Origin: Gordonia jinghuaiqii
Lineage (GTDB): Bacteria > Actinomycetota > Actinomycetes > Mycobacteriales > Mycobacteriaceae
Length of the DNA: 64,000 bases
NCBI RefSeq assembly: GCF_014041935.1
Contig: NZ_CP059491.1
Location: forward strand, 4,092,001-4,156,000
Direction: 5' to 3'
Positions 43,155 through 51,819 of the stretch are shown here, piece after piece. Position 1 is the stretch's first letter; each line of letters begins with the position of its first letter. Position numbers and translations under genes: made by a program. Below the pieces are notes generated by a model. That model ran no database searches and was not told where the DNA came from. It worked only from the letters and a program-made list of their open reading frames with translations.

Positions 43155-43883
43155 TCATGAAGTCGTGACGGTCTCGGGCTTGCGCAGGTACAGGGCCACC
43201 GACTTGCCGATGACCGGATTGAGCACCTGCTCACCGACGCGGGTCAGCCACGGCTTGCTCATCATGTCCCAGACCAGCAGCTTGTGGTAGCCCTTCACCA
43301 GGACGTTGTCGTTGTTCTCCACGCCGACAGCACATTTGAGCCACCAGTACGGCGCATGCAGGGCGTGGGCGTGATCGGTCCCGGTGACCTCCAGCCCGGC
43401 CCGGGTCAACTTGCCGGCGAGCTCGGAGGCCTTGTAGATGCGCACATGCCCACCCTCGACCTCGTGGTACTCGTCCGACAGCGCCCAGCAGACCTTCTCC
43501 GGCCAGTATCGCGGCACGGTCACCGCGGCGACACCGCCCGGCTTGAGAATGCGCGCCATCTCGGTGATCGCGCCCTCGTCGCTCGGGATGTGCTCGAGGA
43601 TCTCGCTCATGAGGACGACGTCGAAGCTGTTGTCCGCGTAGGGAAGACGAAGCGCATCGCCGACCTCGGCGCGCGCCTTGGCCGATGCGGGGACCTCCCC
43701 CTCGGCCATCATCGCGTCGAACATCTCGCCGACGTCGGCCATGTCGCTCTCGGACATGTCGAAGGCGATGACCTCCGCACCACGACGGAACATCTCGAAC
43801 GAATGCCTACCCTGCCCGGCCCCGATGTCGATCGCCTTGGTGCCCGGTCCGACGCCAAGTCGGTCGAAATCAACTGTCAGCAC
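43155..43883 (-). CDS. Class I SAM-dependent methyltransferase (UbiE/Methyltransf_11 type)
   Basis: A 242-aa methyltransferase: AIDIGAGQGRHSFEMFRRGAEV is the SAM loop, EVGDALRLPYADNSFDVVLMSEILEH the core, and ILKPGGVAAVTVPRYWPE follows. The start is GTG at 43883, overlapping the glycosyltransferase end by 14 bp, with AAGGGA upstream; longer readings lie wholly inside the glycosyltransferase in another frame. It probably modifies the product of that enzyme. This trio resembles the mycobacterial Rv0224c/Rv0225 neighbourhood, which I recall rather than can verify here. Confidence 0.88.
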   Translation of the reverse strand: MLTVDFDRLGVGPGTKAIDIGAGQGRHSFEMFRRGAEVIAFDMSESDMADVGEMFDAMMAEGEVPASAKARAEVGDALRLPYADNSFDVVLMSEILEHIPSDEGAITEMARILKPGGVAAVTVPRYWPEKVCWALSDEYHEVEGGHVRIYKASELAGKLTRAGLEVTGTDHAHALHAPYWWLKCAVGVENNDNVLVKGYHKLLVWDMMSKPWLTRVGEQVLNPVIGKSVALYLRKPETVTTS

Positions 43884-45144
43884 TCGATGTCCCTTCTGTT
43901 GCCCGCCGGGACGCGGCGAGCACGGTTTCGTAGTGGGCGGCCGTCTTCGCGGCAACCGCTGCCCAGCTGTAGTTCTCCTCGGCCCGACGACGCCCGCCCG
44001 CGCCGAGTCGTGCGCGCAGGTCCGCATCGTCGAGCAGCCTGCCGATCGCCTGGGCGAGCCGGCCGGAATCCCTCGGCGGCACCAGCACTGCGGCTTCCTC
44101 GTCGGTGCCGACCACCTCGGGGATCGCCCCGGCGCGCGTGGCCACCAGCGGGGTACCGCAGCTCATCGCCTCGACCGCGGGCAACGAGAATCCCTCGTAC
44201 AGCGACGGGACACAGGCCACCTCGGCCGAGGCCAGGAGGTCGGCGATCTCGGAGTCCTCGAGTCCCGAGACCACCGACACGCGGTCGGAGATCGCGAGAT
44301 CCTCGATCATCCTGGCGGAGGGACCGTTCGGATCCAACTTGGACACCAGTACCAGTTCGACGTTCCGTTCGGCGGACAGCTTGGCAACCGCCTCCAGCAG
44401 GTACGACACCCCTTTGAGAGGCGCGTCGGCGCTGGCGACACAGACGATGCGCCCCGGCACACGATCGACGCCCGGGGTGAAGATCTCGGTGTCGACGCCC
44501 AGCGGGATCGTGGTGATGCGGCCCGACGGGATGTCGAAGGCCTTGCGGATGTCGACCTCACTGCTGCGCGAGACGGTGAGCAGCTCCGGAATCCGGCGCG
44601 ACACGCGTCCCTGCATGCGCAGGAACGAATGCCACCGCCACGCGGTGATCTTGCGCCATCCCTTGGCCGCGCGGACCGCGAGGGTGCGGTCGCGGGTGAT
44701 GGGATGGTGGATGGTCGCGATCAGCGGGAAACCCGCCTTCTGGATGTCGAGCAATCCGTAACCGAGACACTGGTTGTCGTGGACGATGTCGAAGTCGTCG
44801 CGACGCTCCTTGAGCAGCCGCGCCACTCGCAGGCTGAACGTGAGCGGCTCACCGAAGCTGGCCGTCCACATCGACCCCACCTCGAGCAGGTCGATCCAGT
44901 CGCGGTACTCGCCCGGGCGAGGGGTCCGGAACGGGTCCGGCTCGTCGTAGAGTCCCAGGCTCGGGACCTTGGTGACGGTGACGCCCGCGTCGATCGTGAC
45001 CTGATCCAACTCCGGGTACGGCTGACCTGAGAAGATCTCGACGCTGTGCCCGAGGAGGGCCAGCTCGCGGGAGAGATGACGGACGTAGACGCCTTGTCCT
45101 CCGCAATGAGGCTTGCTGCGGTAGGACAGCAGCGCAATGCGCAC
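43870..45144 (-). CDS. Glycosyltransferase family 4 (GT-B fold)
   Basis: A 424-aa glycosyltransferase. GGQGVYVRHLSRELALLGHSVEIFSG is the acceptor-side N-domain. The donor side has PLGVDTEIFTPG, ADAPLKGVSYLLEAVAKL and the EX7E motif EGFSLPAVE. GTG start at 45144, 2 nt after the fprB stop, with only a weak ribosome site. It probably adds a sugar to a lipid or polyol in the envelope; acceptor unknown. Confidence 0.92.
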   Translation of the reverse strand: MRIALLSYRSKPHCGGQGVYVRHLSRELALLGHSVEIFSGQPYPELDQVTIDAGVTVTKVPSLGLYDEPDPFRTPRPGEYRDWIDLLEVGSMWTASFGEPLTFSLRVARLLKERRDDFDIVHDNQCLGYGLLDIQKAGFPLIATIHHPITRDRTLAVRAAKGWRKITAWRWHSFLRMQGRVSRRIPELLTVSRSSEVDIRKAFDIPSGRITTIPLGVDTEIFTPGVDRVPGRIVCVASADAPLKGVSYLLEAVAKLSAERNVELVLVSKLDPNGPSARMIEDLAISDRVSVVSGLEDSEIADLLASAEVACVPSLYEGFSLPAVEAMSCGTPLVATRAGAIPEVVGTDEEAAVLVPPRDSGRLAQAIGRLLDDADLRARLGAGGRRRAEENYSWAAVAAKTAAHYETVLAASRRATEGTSSADS

Positions 45145-45146
45145 GG

Positions 45147-46823
45147 TTACTTCGCCCCGGCGGCGGCGGCCGCCTCGAAGTCAGAGACACTGGCGAACTT
45201 CGTACGCACTCGGCCGGCGGCCTTGCCGGCGGCCTTCTCGGCGGCGTCGATGGCCTTCCATCCGACCAGGTCGATCCGATTGGCGCCGCGGTCGGTGACG
45301 AGCGCGGCGACGTCGTCGCGCGAAGTGGACGGATCGTCGAAGGCGGCGGCCACGAAGTCGGCGATGACGGCGTGTGCGGTCTCCTGACCGCAGATGCGGT
45401 TCATGCCGATCCCGCCGGTCGCGCCACGCTTGATCCACCCGGTGACGTACAGCCCGGGCATCACCTGGCCGTCGGCGGCGGTCTGCACGCGTCCCCCGGT
45501 GTTCGGGACGACACCGTGACCCTCATCGAACGGGAGATCGGTGACGGGTACCCCGCGGTACCCGATGGCGCGGAGGACCAGACCGGTCTCGATGTCGATC
45601 CGTTGGTCGGTGGGGGTCACCGCGACTCTGTCGGCCGCGACGGCATAGGCATTGCGCACGCACGTAAGACTAGTGACTTCGGCGTCACCGGCAATTTCTA
45701 CCGGCGAGGTCAGGAACTGGAACACGATGCGCTTGTTGCCCGGGGTCTGCGGCCGCTCGGAGAACTCCCGGGCCAGGCGGATCTTGGTGGCGATCGTCGA
45801 GTCGAGGGTGTCGTCGGACAGCGCCGCCTCGGTCGCGGGGTCGAGGGCCAGGTCGTCGGGTTTGATCACCACGTCGACGCCCTCGACATCTCCCAGCGCC
45901 AGGAACTCGCTGTTGGTGTAGGCGGCTTGGGCGACGCCTCGACGCCCCAGCAGGACGACCTCGGAGATGTTTGACTCACGCAACGCCGCCAGGGCGTGGT
46001 CGGCGATGTCGGTCTTGGCGAGCTCGTCGGGGTCGGTCACGAGGATGCGGGCCACATCGAGGGCGACGTTGCCGTTGCCGACCACCACCGCGCGCTCCGA
46101 CGAGAGGTCGACGTCGAGGTCGGCGAAGTCGGGGTGCCCGTTGTACCAGGCGACGAACTGGGTCGCGGCGACCGAGTTGCGCAGGTCCTCGCCGTCGATG
46201 CCGAGTCGCTTGTCGGTTGAGGCGCCCACCGCGTAGATGACCGCGTGGTAGCGCGCGACGAGCTCGTCGTGGCTGATGTGCTTGCCGACCTCGACGTTGA
46301 GGTAGTAGTCGAAGTTCTTCTTGGCCGCGATCGAGGCGAAGGTCTTCTCGACGCCCTTCGTCGCGCTGTGGTCAGGGGCCACGCCGGCGCGGACCAATCC
46401 ATACGGGGTGGGCAGCCGCTCGAACATGTCGACCTTGATGGCGGGCTTGCGCACCAGTTCCTCGGCGGCGTAGAAGGCGGCCGGGCCGGCGCCGACGATC
46501 GCGACGTGGAGTTCCTTGTCGGGCAGGGGCGGCGACTTACGCGGCGGGACGAGACCGCCCTCGACGTCGTGGTCCTTGTAGTAGTCCGCATTGATCTGCA
46601 GGTACGGTTCGTCGCGTTCGGTCAGCTGGTCATCCGGGAGGATCGCCTCCACCGGGCACTCGTCGATGCAGGCACCGCAGTCGATGCAGGTCTCGGGATC
46701 GATGTAGAGGGCCTCCGCCGTGAGGAACTCCGGCTCGTCGGGCGTCGGGTGGATGCAGTTCACCGGACACACGCTCACGCAACTTGCATCGTTGCAACAT
46801 GGGCGGGTAATCACATGCGCCAT
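45147..46823 (-). CDS. fprB: Ferredoxin/ferredoxin--NADP(+) reductase fusion (FprB type)
   Basis: A 558-aa fusion. Residues 1-70 are a bacterial ferredoxin (CCNDASCVSVCPVNC and CIDCGACIDECP), and residues 105-558 an adrenodoxin-reductase-type flavoprotein (FAD motif GAGPAAFYAAEEL, NADP motif GNGNVALDVARIL, closing KRGATGGIGMNR). It moves electrons between NADPH and ferredoxins, for example to P450s or Rieske oxygenases. Length and layout match mycobacterial FprB. AGGAAACAGC precedes the ATG. A perfect KstR-type site lies 27-40 bp upstream, which suggests steroid-dependent control. It leads into the glycosyltransferase operon with a 2-nt gap. Confidence 0.93.
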   Translation of the reverse strand: MAHVITRPCCNDASCVSVCPVNCIHPTPDEPEFLTAEALYIDPETCIDCGACIDECPVEAILPDDQLTERDEPYLQINADYYKDHDVEGGLVPPRKSPPLPDKELHVAIVGAGPAAFYAAEELVRKPAIKVDMFERLPTPYGLVRAGVAPDHSATKGVEKTFASIAAKKNFDYYLNVEVGKHISHDELVARYHAVIYAVGASTDKRLGIDGEDLRNSVAATQFVAWYNGHPDFADLDVDLSSERAVVVGNGNVALDVARILVTDPDELAKTDIADHALAALRESNISEVVLLGRRGVAQAAYTNSEFLALGDVEGVDVVIKPDDLALDPATEAALSDDTLDSTIATKIRLAREFSERPQTPGNKRIVFQFLTSPVEIAGDAEVTSLTCVRNAYAVAADRVAVTPTDQRIDIETGLVLRAIGYRGVPVTDLPFDEGHGVVPNTGGRVQTAADGQVMPGLYVTGWIKRGATGGIGMNRICGQETAHAVIADFVAAAFDDPSTSRDDVAALVTDRGANRIDLVGWKAIDAAEKAAGKAAGRVRTKFASVSDFEAAAAAGAK

Positions 46824-46849
46824 CTGCTGTTTCCTCGTGATCCAACACG

Positions 46850-46863
46850 TAGAACGTGTTCTA
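46850..46863. promoter_or_regulatory. KstR-like operator between fprB and the thioesterase
   Basis: TAGAACGTGTTCTA matches TnnAACnnGTTnnA at every fixed base. It lies 27 bp from the fprB start and 61 bp from the divergent thioesterase start, so either or both could be controlled. Confidence 0.75.
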
Positions 46864-46878
46864 GTTTAGCGGTTGACT

Positions 46879-46899
46879 GTATCTTAACTGCAAAGATAC
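46879..46899. promoter_or_regulatory. GTATCTT-N7-AAGATAC inverted repeat
   Basis: Perfect 7-bp arms around a 7-bp spacer, 24 bp before the thioesterase GTG. A TTGACT-like -35 (46873-46878) immediately precedes it, so the repeat occupies the promoter spacer and looks like a second operator. Confidence 0.55.
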
Positions 46900-46923
46900 C
46901 TGCGACCTATCGAAGGGACTCGA

Positions 46924-47751
46924 GTGAGCCAGGTTACGCCAGGAGTGTCCGCCGGACCGCTACCCGATCGCAAACCCGGATCGCAGTTCTACGAGGTCGG
47001 TTACCGGGTCCGCACGGGCGATGTGGACCAGGACATGCGCGTCCGGCTCGACGCCGTCGCCCGGTACCTCCAGGACGTCGCCAACGACAACATCGAGGCC
47101 ACGGACTTCGGTCACACCGACCCGTTCTGGATCGTCCGCCGCACGATCATCGACGTCATCGTGCCCTTCACCTGGCCCGCAGCGGTCACCGCGCAGCGCT
47201 GGTGCGGTGCGCTGTCGACCCGCTGGACCAACATGCGGGTCCGCCTCATCGCCGAACACGAGACCAACCGGTTCAATCCCGACCCCCGTCCGACGGGACT
47301 CATCGAGACCGAGGCCTTCTGGATCAACGTCAACGAGCAGGGCGTGCCCTCGCGGCTGTCCGACGAGGCGTTCTCGATGTTGTCGTCGATGACCGACGAA
47401 CATCGCCTGCGCTGGCGGTCGATGAACCCGGAGAAGGCACCCGCGCCGGAGGAGATCAACTCCCCCGACCGCGAGCATGTCCTGCGCATCACCGACTTCG
47501 ACCCGTTCAAACACCTCAACAACGCCGCCTACCTGGAGGCGGTCGAGGACGAACTCGTCGAACATCCCGACCTCACCGACGGCCCCCACCGGGTGGTCAT
47601 CGAATATCTGAGGCCGATCGTGCCGGGCACGCGGCTGATCGTGCGCCGTGTCCGCAGCGACGACCAGCTGACCGTGTGGCTGCTGATGCCAGGTTCCGGC
47701 GACGAGCTCGTCGTCGCGGCGACCGTGGTGATCGGCCCGATCCCCGGGTGA
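46924..47751 (+). CDS. Acyl-ACP thioesterase-like double-hotdog protein
   Basis: A 275-aa protein with two hotdog domains (about 20-150 and 165-275), similar to FatA/FatB-type acyl-ACP thioesterases. FDPFKHLNNAAYLEAVEDEL holds the Asn/His/Glu catalytic region. The first domain has RVRLDAVARYLQDVANDNIEA. GTG start at 46924 with GAAGGGAC upstream. It may release fatty acids from acyl carriers or CoA. It is divergent from fprB across the KstR-type site and convergent with a lipoprotein gene. Confidence 0.87.
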   Translation: MSQVTPGVSAGPLPDRKPGSQFYEVGYRVRTGDVDQDMRVRLDAVARYLQDVANDNIEATDFGHTDPFWIVRRTIIDVIVPFTWPAAVTAQRWCGALSTRWTNMRVRLIAEHETNRFNPDPRPTGLIETEAFWINVNEQGVPSRLSDEAFSMLSSMTDEHRLRWRSMNPEKAPAPEEINSPDREHVLRITDFDPFKHLNNAAYLEAVEDELVEHPDLTDGPHRVVIEYLRPIVPGTRLIVRRVRSDDQLTVWLLMPGSGDELVVAATVVIGPIPG

Positions 47752-47766
47752 GGGTCACGGGTGGGG

Positions 47767-48318
47767 TCACTGACCGCCCTGCAGTAACAGTTCCATCAGT
47801 TTGATCGGCGCCGCGCACGGATCGCCCTGCGGCGCACTGCGCGGTTCGACGAACCATGTGAAGATGCCGCGGCTGGGCGCACGAGCTGTCACGCCGCATA
47901 CCCCGGGCCGGTCCGGACTGCGCTGGGTGAACGCCGACTGGCTGGCGACCTTGATGTTCTCGGTCTGGAAACCGAGCTTCTTGGCGGTCTCCTTCTCGGT
48001 GTTGACGTTGCCCCACTCGAACCAGTTGAAGGTCACGCTGACCACGTCGGCGGCCCCGGAGACCAGCCACCGGCAGATGGCACCGCTGAAGGAACGTTCG
48101 GCGAACCCGCCGCCGGCCACCACGTCGGCGATCATGGCGTCGGGCAGCACATCGCATTCGAGGAGCAGCTTGTCGAACTGGTCGGTGTCGATGTCGCTGC
48201 TGCCGGACTGACCGGCCCCACCCAGCGGCACCGGCTCACCGTCGACGGTGCGGGCGCACCCGGCCAGGATCGTGGCACCGAGGAGCATCGCCACCAGCAC
48301 CGCCATGGCCCGCCTCAC
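47767..48318 (-). CDS. DUF3558 lipoprotein
   Basis: A 183-aa secreted lipoprotein. The signal AMAVLVAMLLGATILAGC ends in a lipobox (LAGC), so the Cys is lipidated. DUF3558 features are WLVSGAADVVSVTFNWFEWG and a C-terminal cysteine pair. GTG start at 48318 overlaps the stop of the S4/DUF3558 fusion (GTGA). Function of the family is unknown; it is common in mycolata. The two DUF3558 genes are adjacent paralogues. Confidence 0.87.
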   Translation of the reverse strand: MRRAMAVLVAMLLGATILAGCARTVDGEPVPLGGAGQSGSSDIDTDQFDKLLLECDVLPDAMIADVVAGGGFAERSFSGAICRWLVSGAADVVSVTFNWFEWGNVNTEKETAKKLGFQTENIKVASQSAFTQRSPDRPGVCGVTARAPSRGIFTWFVEPRSAPQGDPCAAPIKLMELLLQGGQ

Positions 48319-49202
48319 GATGCACGCTCTATCGATAGTGTCGCCAACTCGCGTGCGGCGTCGCAGATCTCCTCGATCGGCCGCGGGGCGGCGGCGTCGC
48401 CGCGGATGGACCATTCGAAGAAGTCGGCGCCGAATCCGATCCCCACCTCGCAGATCTGGCCAGACTGGGTGAATCCGATGAAGCCCTGATGGCCGTCGAT
48501 CTCGAGTTTGTTGGTCGCGTCGCGCGACAGCTTCACGTTGGCCTCTTCACGGCCGATCGGCGAACCGCGGTACCAGTTGAAGGACGCGACCGCCCCGGTG
48601 CGCGAACCGGTGGTGTCCCACTCGCAGACCGAGGTGTTGTTCACTGTCTCGGTCAGTCCGCCGAAGCCGGTGATGCGGGTGACGTCGTCGAGTGACACCC
48701 CGCCACACTTGCCGAAGAACGGACCGGACCCCGCCTGGGCCGGGGCCTCCGGGGTGTTGGGTCGGTTCGGATCCGACGGCGGATCGTCGGACGAACAGGC
48801 ACCGATGAGCAGTACGACGACGGCCGTCAACGCGACGAGGAGGCTCCCGTCGCGCAGCCGATCCAATTGGCGTCGTTCACGTTTCGTGGGGCGGCCCGCG
48901 CCGCGGTCGCGTCGTGGTTGGCTCGCCAGGATCTCCCTGGGCGGAGGCGGCGGCGACCGGTCGATGAAGCACTCGGCGGCCAGCGGGGCCGACACCCGCT
49001 TGTTGATCGTCCTGGTGACCTCGACGACTCGTTCGTGCCCGGCGAGACGGATGCGGATCTCGTCGCCCGGTACGACGTTGAGCGCAGGCTTGGCGGTGAC
49101 CCCGTTGACGCGGACGTGCCCACCGCGGCAGGCCGCTGCGGCGGCGGAGCGGGTCTTGGTCAGACGGATCGCCCAGATGTAGGCGTCGACGCGCGTGGCC
49201 AT
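48315..49202 (-). CDS. Fusion of S4 RNA-binding protein and DUF3558 lipoprotein
   Basis: A 295-aa reading frame joins two proteins normally separate. Residues 1-118 are an S4-domain RNA-binding protein (Hsp15-like: RLTKTRSAAAAACRGGHVRVNG, ending GRPTKRERRQLDRLRD). Without a stop it continues into a lipoprotein signal (SLLVALTAVVVLLIGAC, lipobox IGAC) and a DUF3558 domain. A cytoplasmic RNA-binder fused to an export signal is odd. Either a frameshift or lost stop joined two genes, or the lipoprotein is started internally (TTG near 48866). ATG at 49202 has GGGACG upstream. Confidence 0.75.
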   Translation of the reverse strand: MATRVDAYIWAIRLTKTRSAAAAACRGGHVRVNGVTAKPALNVVPGDEIRIRLAGHERVVEVTRTINKRVSAPLAAECFIDRSPPPPPREILASQPRRDRGAGRPTKRERRQLDRLRDGSLLVALTAVVVLLIGACSSDDPPSDPNRPNTPEAPAQAGSGPFFGKCGGVSLDDVTRITGFGGLTETVNNTSVCEWDTTGSRTGAVASFNWYRGSPIGREEANVKLSRDATNKLEIDGHQGFIGFTQSGQICEVGIGFGADFFEWSIRGDAAAPRPIEEICDAARELATLSIERAS

Positions 49203-49378
49203 GCTCAGACGTCCCGCCGATCAGCCGGGGAGGTTGCCGCGGCGCCGGGCCCGAGGGAACGAATCGACTCGACGATCATCACGCCCCACTCCCCTCGCCG
49301 CTCCGGTGGCCACCGCTCGTTGGGCACCACTGTAGCCGCGCCGGATCCGGGGGGCGGTCCTGACGACCGGTGACATTC
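49203..49378 (-). other. Spacer with a possible 25-codon ORF
   Basis: No recognised gene. On the minus strand a short frame (MMIVESIRSLGPGAAATSPA and a few more residues), with GAGGGGAG before its ATG, ends just before the S4 start and could be a leader or a chance ORF. Confidence 0.25.
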
Positions 49379-49573
49379 TCAACGTCGGCGTGTTAGCAGG
49401 TAGAGGCCGCCACCGACGGCCAGGACGGCGAACAGGATCGCCAGAAAGGTCTGGTCCAGGAGAAGCAGGACCGCGAACACCGCGATGCCCGGTGACACCG
49501 CGACCACGCTCATCACCGGGTGCTGGCGGACGACTTCCGACACGGCCCTGCTCTTGTCCCGATCGATCGCCAT
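49379..49573 (-). CDS. Small two-TM membrane protein
   Basis: A 64-aa protein with a charged N-terminus (MAIDRDKSRAVSEVVRQHP), two hydrophobic segments (about residues 20-39 and 41-58) and a terminal LLTRRR anchor. The ATG at 49573 is preceded by GGGAGGGC. No family recognised. It is probably a single-gene unit. Confidence 0.65.
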   Translation of the reverse strand: MAIDRDKSRAVSEVVRQHPVMSVVAVSPGIAVFAVLLLLDQTFLAILFAVLAVGGGLYLLTRRR

Positions 49574-49812
49574 GGTGCCCTCCCTGGTGGTCCCACCGGC
49601 CGTCGGCCGAGCGGGGATCTGATGGTCCAGCGTAGTCATCCCTGCTCACCACGGCCGGGGTTACACGCGGTGTGGCAGATCGCGGGGGGCGACGAGGTCG
49701 ACGACATGCCCGCGCCGAACGTCGAGCGCCGGCGTGGACCGGTGCGGGAAGTGGACGGTGCCCCGGCACGGCTCGAGGCCTGCGCCGGGGCACCGGTCTG
49801 TGGGCGGCCGGG

Positions 49813-51663
49813 TCAGGCGGCCGCTTCCTCGGAACCGCTACCGGAGTCGGTGTCGGAACCGGCGTCATCGCCGGACCCCGTGGCACCGTCCGAACCCGTG
49901 TCGCCGGAGTCGCCGGCGCCACCCGAATCGGAACCACCCGAGTCGGATCCACCCGAATCGGAACCACCCGAGTCGGAACCGTCCCCATCGGAGCCGGAAC
50001 TGCCTGCATCGCCACCGTCTGGGTCGCCACCGTCTGGGTCGCCACCGTCTGGGTCGCCACCGTCTGGGTCGCCACCGCCGGCATCGTCACCGACTGCGCC
50101 GGCGGGCGCGGAGTCCGGCGCCCGATGCTTGCCCTCGTAGCCGTCATCGGCGGCCCGATGCTTGCCGACGTAGCTGTCGGACTCGACTTCCGCGGTGTCC
50201 AGGGCAGCGGGGTCCAGGGCAGCGGGGTCCAGGGCAGCGGGGTCCGGTGCGGCGGCCTCGTGGGTGTCGACGGTGGTTGCCGCGGGTTCGCCGGGAGCCT
50301 GGCCCGACGCCGCGCTCGTGCGCGCGAGGACGCTCGGCGAGGCGCCGCCGATCGGATCGGTCGCCGGGATGCCGAAGGGGAACTCGTAACTCGGGATTCG
50401 CACGATCGGAACGATCTGGCCGGTGTCGAGTTGCCCGAACTCGATGACGGGCCGCCCGAGACGGTTCGGCCGGAGTTCGCCGTTGACCTCGACCAGCGGC
50501 CGGAAGGTGATCGTCGAGCCCAGCCAGTCCACGGTGATGGAATCGGTGAACCCGTAGTCGCTGGTCAATCGGAGGAAGTTACCGCTGAACAGATCGTGGT
50601 CGCCGCCGACGCTCAGGCGTGCGAAGTCCTTGGACAACGACATCCAGTCACCGTCGAAGTCGATTCCGCTTCCGCTCAACATCGCGGTGAGCAGACCGGT
50701 CAGGACCTCTTGGCCGAGGCCGCCGAGGACTCCGGTGGGGTCGGTGAACAAGGCGCTGGGATCGGTGAGCGCGAACTGGATCTCGCCGTCGGGTTGCCGG
50801 TACCGGAAGTCGAAGGTGCCCAACACGTTTGCGCACGCCCCGACGCCGTCGGCGTAGGCGCCCGTGAGACCGCCGTAGCAGCCGACGCCCTTGATGCCCG
50901 GGATCGTCAGGCCGGTGTCCTGGCCCAGGACCGTCACGTCGAGCGGACCCGTGTTCCACGCGTGGGCCATGCCGAGCAGCGCGAAGGACTTGGCGGTGTT
51001 CCCGTCGCTCGCACCGGCAGTCGCGATGCTCAGCGGGAGGTACGAGAACGCCGTCGCGTCGCCGCCCCGGAACGCCACCGCGAGCTGAAAGCCGTTCCCG
51101 CCGACCGTGGACGAGCCGCTGGTCTCCGGGGCGTCGGTGAGCTCCGGCGGAAGGTTGATGCCGAGCCACCGGACGATGTCACCCAGCACGGAACCGGACA
51201 GGGAGTCATAGACCCCCTTGACGGGGTCGTAGACCATGACCGGGACCACTTCGATCCGGTCCGGGAGGACGATCGCGATGCCCAGCCCGCCCAGATCGGT
51301 ACTGGACTGGGAGCAATCGGCACCACCGCCGGCGCCGGCGGAGACGCAGGACTGGATCCGCCATTGCTCTGCGATGGCGGCGGCCAGCTCACCGTTGCCG
51401 ATCTCGGAGATGAGGCCGCCGAGCGGGTTGCCGCGGTCGAAGCCGTTCGACCAATCGCGCAAATCCTCGATCGCGGGCGGTAGGAAAGCCGCCTCGGCCG
51501 GTGCCGGTTCGACGAGCTGCCCCGCTCCGATCGCGGCAACGGTCGCCAGTGCCGCCGCACCGGCTGCCACGCGGTGCTGCCGCTTCTGCTTCCTGCCGTC
51601 ACGCCGCGCGACCTTCTCCGATCGCTGAATACCGTTGCGCCCCACCCTGGTCATCCGTCCCAC
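49813..51663 (-). CDS. Large secreted protein with Asp/Gly/Ser repeat tail
   Basis: A 616-aa protein. A basic signal sequence (about residues 20-58, ending PAEAA) is followed by a globular region to about residue 420, rich in Gly/aromatic blocks and including LSIATAGASDGNTAKSFALLGMAHAWN. The C-terminal 190 residues are low-complexity: PAALD four times, GDPDG four times, GGSDS-type repeats and a GKHRA duplication. GTG start with GGGGAG upstream. It resembles PE/PPE-like or LGFP-type exported proteins of mycolata, but I do not assign a family. The repeat tail probably spans the wall. Confidence 0.75.
   Translation of the reverse strand: MGRMTRVGRNGIQRSEKVARRDGRKQKRQHRVAAGAAALATVAAIGAGQLVEPAPAEAAFLPPAIEDLRDWSNGFDRGNPLGGLISEIGNGELAAAIAEQWRIQSCVSAGAGGGADCSQSSTDLGGLGIAIVLPDRIEVVPVMVYDPVKGVYDSLSGSVLGDIVRWLGINLPPELTDAPETSGSSTVGGNGFQLAVAFRGGDATAFSYLPLSIATAGASDGNTAKSFALLGMAHAWNTGPLDVTVLGQDTGLTIPGIKGVGCYGGLTGAYADGVGACANVLGTFDFRYRQPDGEIQFALTDPSALFTDPTGVLGGLGQEVLTGLLTAMLSGSGIDFDGDWMSLSKDFARLSVGGDHDLFSGNFLRLTSDYGFTDSITVDWLGSTITFRPLVEVNGELRPNRLGRPVIEFGQLDTGQIVPIVRIPSYEFPFGIPATDPIGGASPSVLARTSAASGQAPGEPAATTVDTHEAAAPDPAALDPAALDPAALDTAEVESDSYVGKHRAADDGYEGKHRAPDSAPAGAVGDDAGGGDPDGGDPDGGDPDGGDPDGGDAGSSGSDGDGSDSGGSDSGGSDSGGSDSGGAGDSGDTGSDGATGSGDDAGSDTDSGSGSEEAAA
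50011..50070. repeat. Four tandem 15-bp coding repeats
   Basis: GCCACCGTCTGGGTC is repeated perfectly four times, encoding GDPDG units (minus strand) of the secreted protein. A fifth, partial unit follows. Copy number should vary by slippage. Confidence 0.9.
50194..50253. repeat. Four tandem 15-bp coding repeats, second array
   Basis: GGGGTCCAGGGCAGC occurs in two exact copies flanked by two imperfect ones (50194 and 50239), encoding DPAAL units of the same protein. Confidence 0.85.
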
Positions 51664-51755
51664 TCTCTTCTCCCCAACCCATCGAGCTGAGTAAGTTAAG
51701 CATCGCGGATCGAGGATCGGTAGCCGATCGAATGAATCGGCGCGAAACGGACTTT

Positions 51756-51771
51756 CTGGACGAACGTCCAG
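51756..51771. terminator. Hairpin downstream of atzF
   Basis: CTGGAC-GAAC-GTCCAG, 49 bp after the allophanate hydrolase stop. No U-tract, so it is a weak terminator candidate. Confidence 0.4.
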
Positions 51772-51819
51772 CTCCTGCGCCGCCAGAGGTCCTACGGCGC
51801 AGGGGAACTCGCCGGGCGA

